Positions 5,481 through 6,224 of a DNA stretch of 6,224 bases are shown one piece after another (position 1 is the stretch's first letter; each line of letters opens with the position of its first letter). The stretch comes from an uncultured Ruminococcus sp. (GTDB taxonomy: Bacteria; Bacillota; Clostridia; Oscillospirales; CAG-272). The position numbers and the translations under genes are program-made. The notes beneath the pieces were generated by a model. The model did no database searches and was not told the DNA's origin. It saw only the letters and a program-made list of their open reading frames with translations. The stretch is from contig CACYEW010000245.1 of NCBI GenBank assembly GCA_902773455.1, positions 1 to 6,224 on the forward strand, given 5' to 3'.

Positions 5481-6224
5481 TTATTCTGCCGATTCGTCGG
5501 AAGCGGGAGCTTCTTCAACGGTCTCAGCCGGTTTTTCTTCTTCGGGAGCGTTCTGTTCGCCCTGTCTGCCTTCGATAACGGCGTCTGCGAGAACGGAGCT
5601 GATAAGCTTGATCGCTCTGATGGCGTCGTCGTTTCCGGGGATAACGTAATCCGCGTCGTCAGGGTCGCAGTTGGTGTCGATTATCGCGATGACCGGGATA
5701 CCGAGTTTCTTCGCTTCGAGAACGGCGTTTCTTTCTTTCTTCGGGTCGACTATGAACACCGCGGAAGGAAGCTGATCCATCGATTTGATACCGCCGTAGT
5801 TCTTCTGAAGCTCTTCCATTTCTTTGACGAGCTTAGCGGCTTCTTTCTTCGTAAGATTCATCATCGTTCCGTCAGCCTGCATTTTTTCAAGCTGTTCGAG
5901 TCTGGCGATGCTCTTCTTGATGGTTTTGAAGTTGGTAAGCATACCGCCCGGCCAACGAACGTTGACGTGGTACATGCCGCATCTTACCGCTTCTTCTTTG
6001 ATGGCGTCCGCCGCCTGCTTCTTCGTGCCGACGAACAGAAGCGTTCCGCCTTCTTCGGAAAGCTGTCTTACGAACATATAAGCTTCCTCGAATTTCTTGA
6101 CGGTCTTGGAGAGGTCGATTATATAGATACCGTTTCTCTCCGTGAAGATGTACTCTTTCATTTTCGGGTTCCATCTTCTGGTCTGGTGTCCGAAATGGAC
6201 GCCTGCTTCAAGCAGCTGCTTGAT
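5481..6224 (-). CDS. rpsB: 30S ribosomal protein S2 (first few residues outside window)
   Basis: Structural protein of the small ribosomal subunit, bound late near the S1 and mRNA exit region. The frame runs open to the right edge; 247 residues are visible, beginning IKQLLEAGVHFGHQTRRWNPKM, with only about five N-terminal residues off the window by comparison with homologues. A methionine codon at 6161 is internal (M of NPKMKEYIF) and is not the start. Typical S2 motifs follow: IFTERNGIYIIDLSKT, LLFVGTKKQA, VRWPGGMLTNFKTI, the charged coiled-coil insertion (EKMQADGTMMNLTKKEAAKL), LPSAVFIVDPKKE, LGIPVIAIIDTNCDP and YVIPGNDDAIRAI. The last 20 or so residues form a Glu/Pro/Ala-rich acidic tail (PEEEKPAETVEE onward), common and variable in this family. 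It is first in the rpsB-tsf unit; its promoter is not in the window. Confidence 0.98.
   Translation of the reverse strand: MKQLLEAGVHFGHQTRRWNPKMKEYIFTERNGIYIIDLSKTVKKFEEAYMFVRQLSEEGGTLLFVGTKKQAADAIKEEAVRCGMYHVNVRWPGGMLTNFKTIKKSIARLEQLEKMQADGTMMNLTKKEAAKLVKEMEELQKNYGGIKSMDQLPSAVFIVDPKKERNAVLEAKKLGIPVIAIIDTNCDPDDADYVIPGNDDAIRAIKLISSVLADAVIEGRQGEQNAPEEEKPAETVEEAPASDESAE

Noticed and set aside
5038..5649. 203-codon plus-strand frame opposite tsf and rpsB
   Set aside because: The Ser/Ala-rich translation is what codon bias of the true genes gives on the opposite strand. It crosses the rpsB-tsf junction and has no recognisable domain.
1..6224. Mobile element, defence system, CRISPR array or other accessory system in the window
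   Set aside because: All sequence is accounted for by eight syntenic housekeeping genes and one short intergenic control region. I saw no direct repeat arrays, transposase-like products or foreign-looking insertions.

Overview
The window is an ordinary, very conserved bacterial housekeeping segment, read entirely from the minus strand. In transcription order (right to left) it holds rpsB (5' end cut by the window edge), tsf, pyrH, frr, uppS, cdsA, dxr and rseP (3' end cut by the other edge). This gene order is well known in Bacillota and recurs with variations in other phyla. Roughly mid-40s percent G+C by eye, free use of ATA for isoleucine, AAGGAG-type ribosome binding sites and the protein variants seen (for example HRES in Dxr) suggest an uncultured member of class Clostridia. 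That placement is an inference; no taxonomic marker was searched. The genetic code looks standard: TGA ends pyrH, frr, uppS and cdsA at family-typical C-termini, and tryptophan is TGG.

Layout. Bases 5481-6224 hold rpsB and 4539-5462 hold tsf, 18 bases apart, forming a translation-factor unit closed by a strong hairpin-plus-U-tract terminator at about 4477-4527. A near-consensus housekeeping promoter follows (TTTACA, 17-base spacer, TACAAT; 4444-4472) and starts a second unit: pyrH (3667-4404), frr (3090-3644), uppS (2404-3090), cdsA (1525-2382), dxr (377-1528) and rseP (1-369). Genes in the second unit are tightly packed: frr/uppS share one base, cdsA/dxr share four, and the other gaps are 7 to 22 bases. 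No gene-free stretch exceeds about 135 bases.

How the genes fit together. RpsB, EF-Ts and Frr serve the ribosome (small subunit, elongation, recycling). PyrH makes UDP, the precursor of UTP and CTP; CdsA uses CTP to make CDP-diacylglycerol for phospholipids. Dxr commits carbon to the MEP isoprenoid pathway, which yields the isopentenyl diphosphate that UppS polymerises into the undecaprenyl carrier for cell-wall synthesis. RseP is a membrane site-2 protease of the envelope. The second unit therefore couples nucleotide supply and ribosome recycling to envelope building.

I found no undescribed system here. The points worth a second look are small: the terminator/promoter junction between tsf and pyrH, and the weak TTG start of cdsA, which lies in the same frame as uppS.
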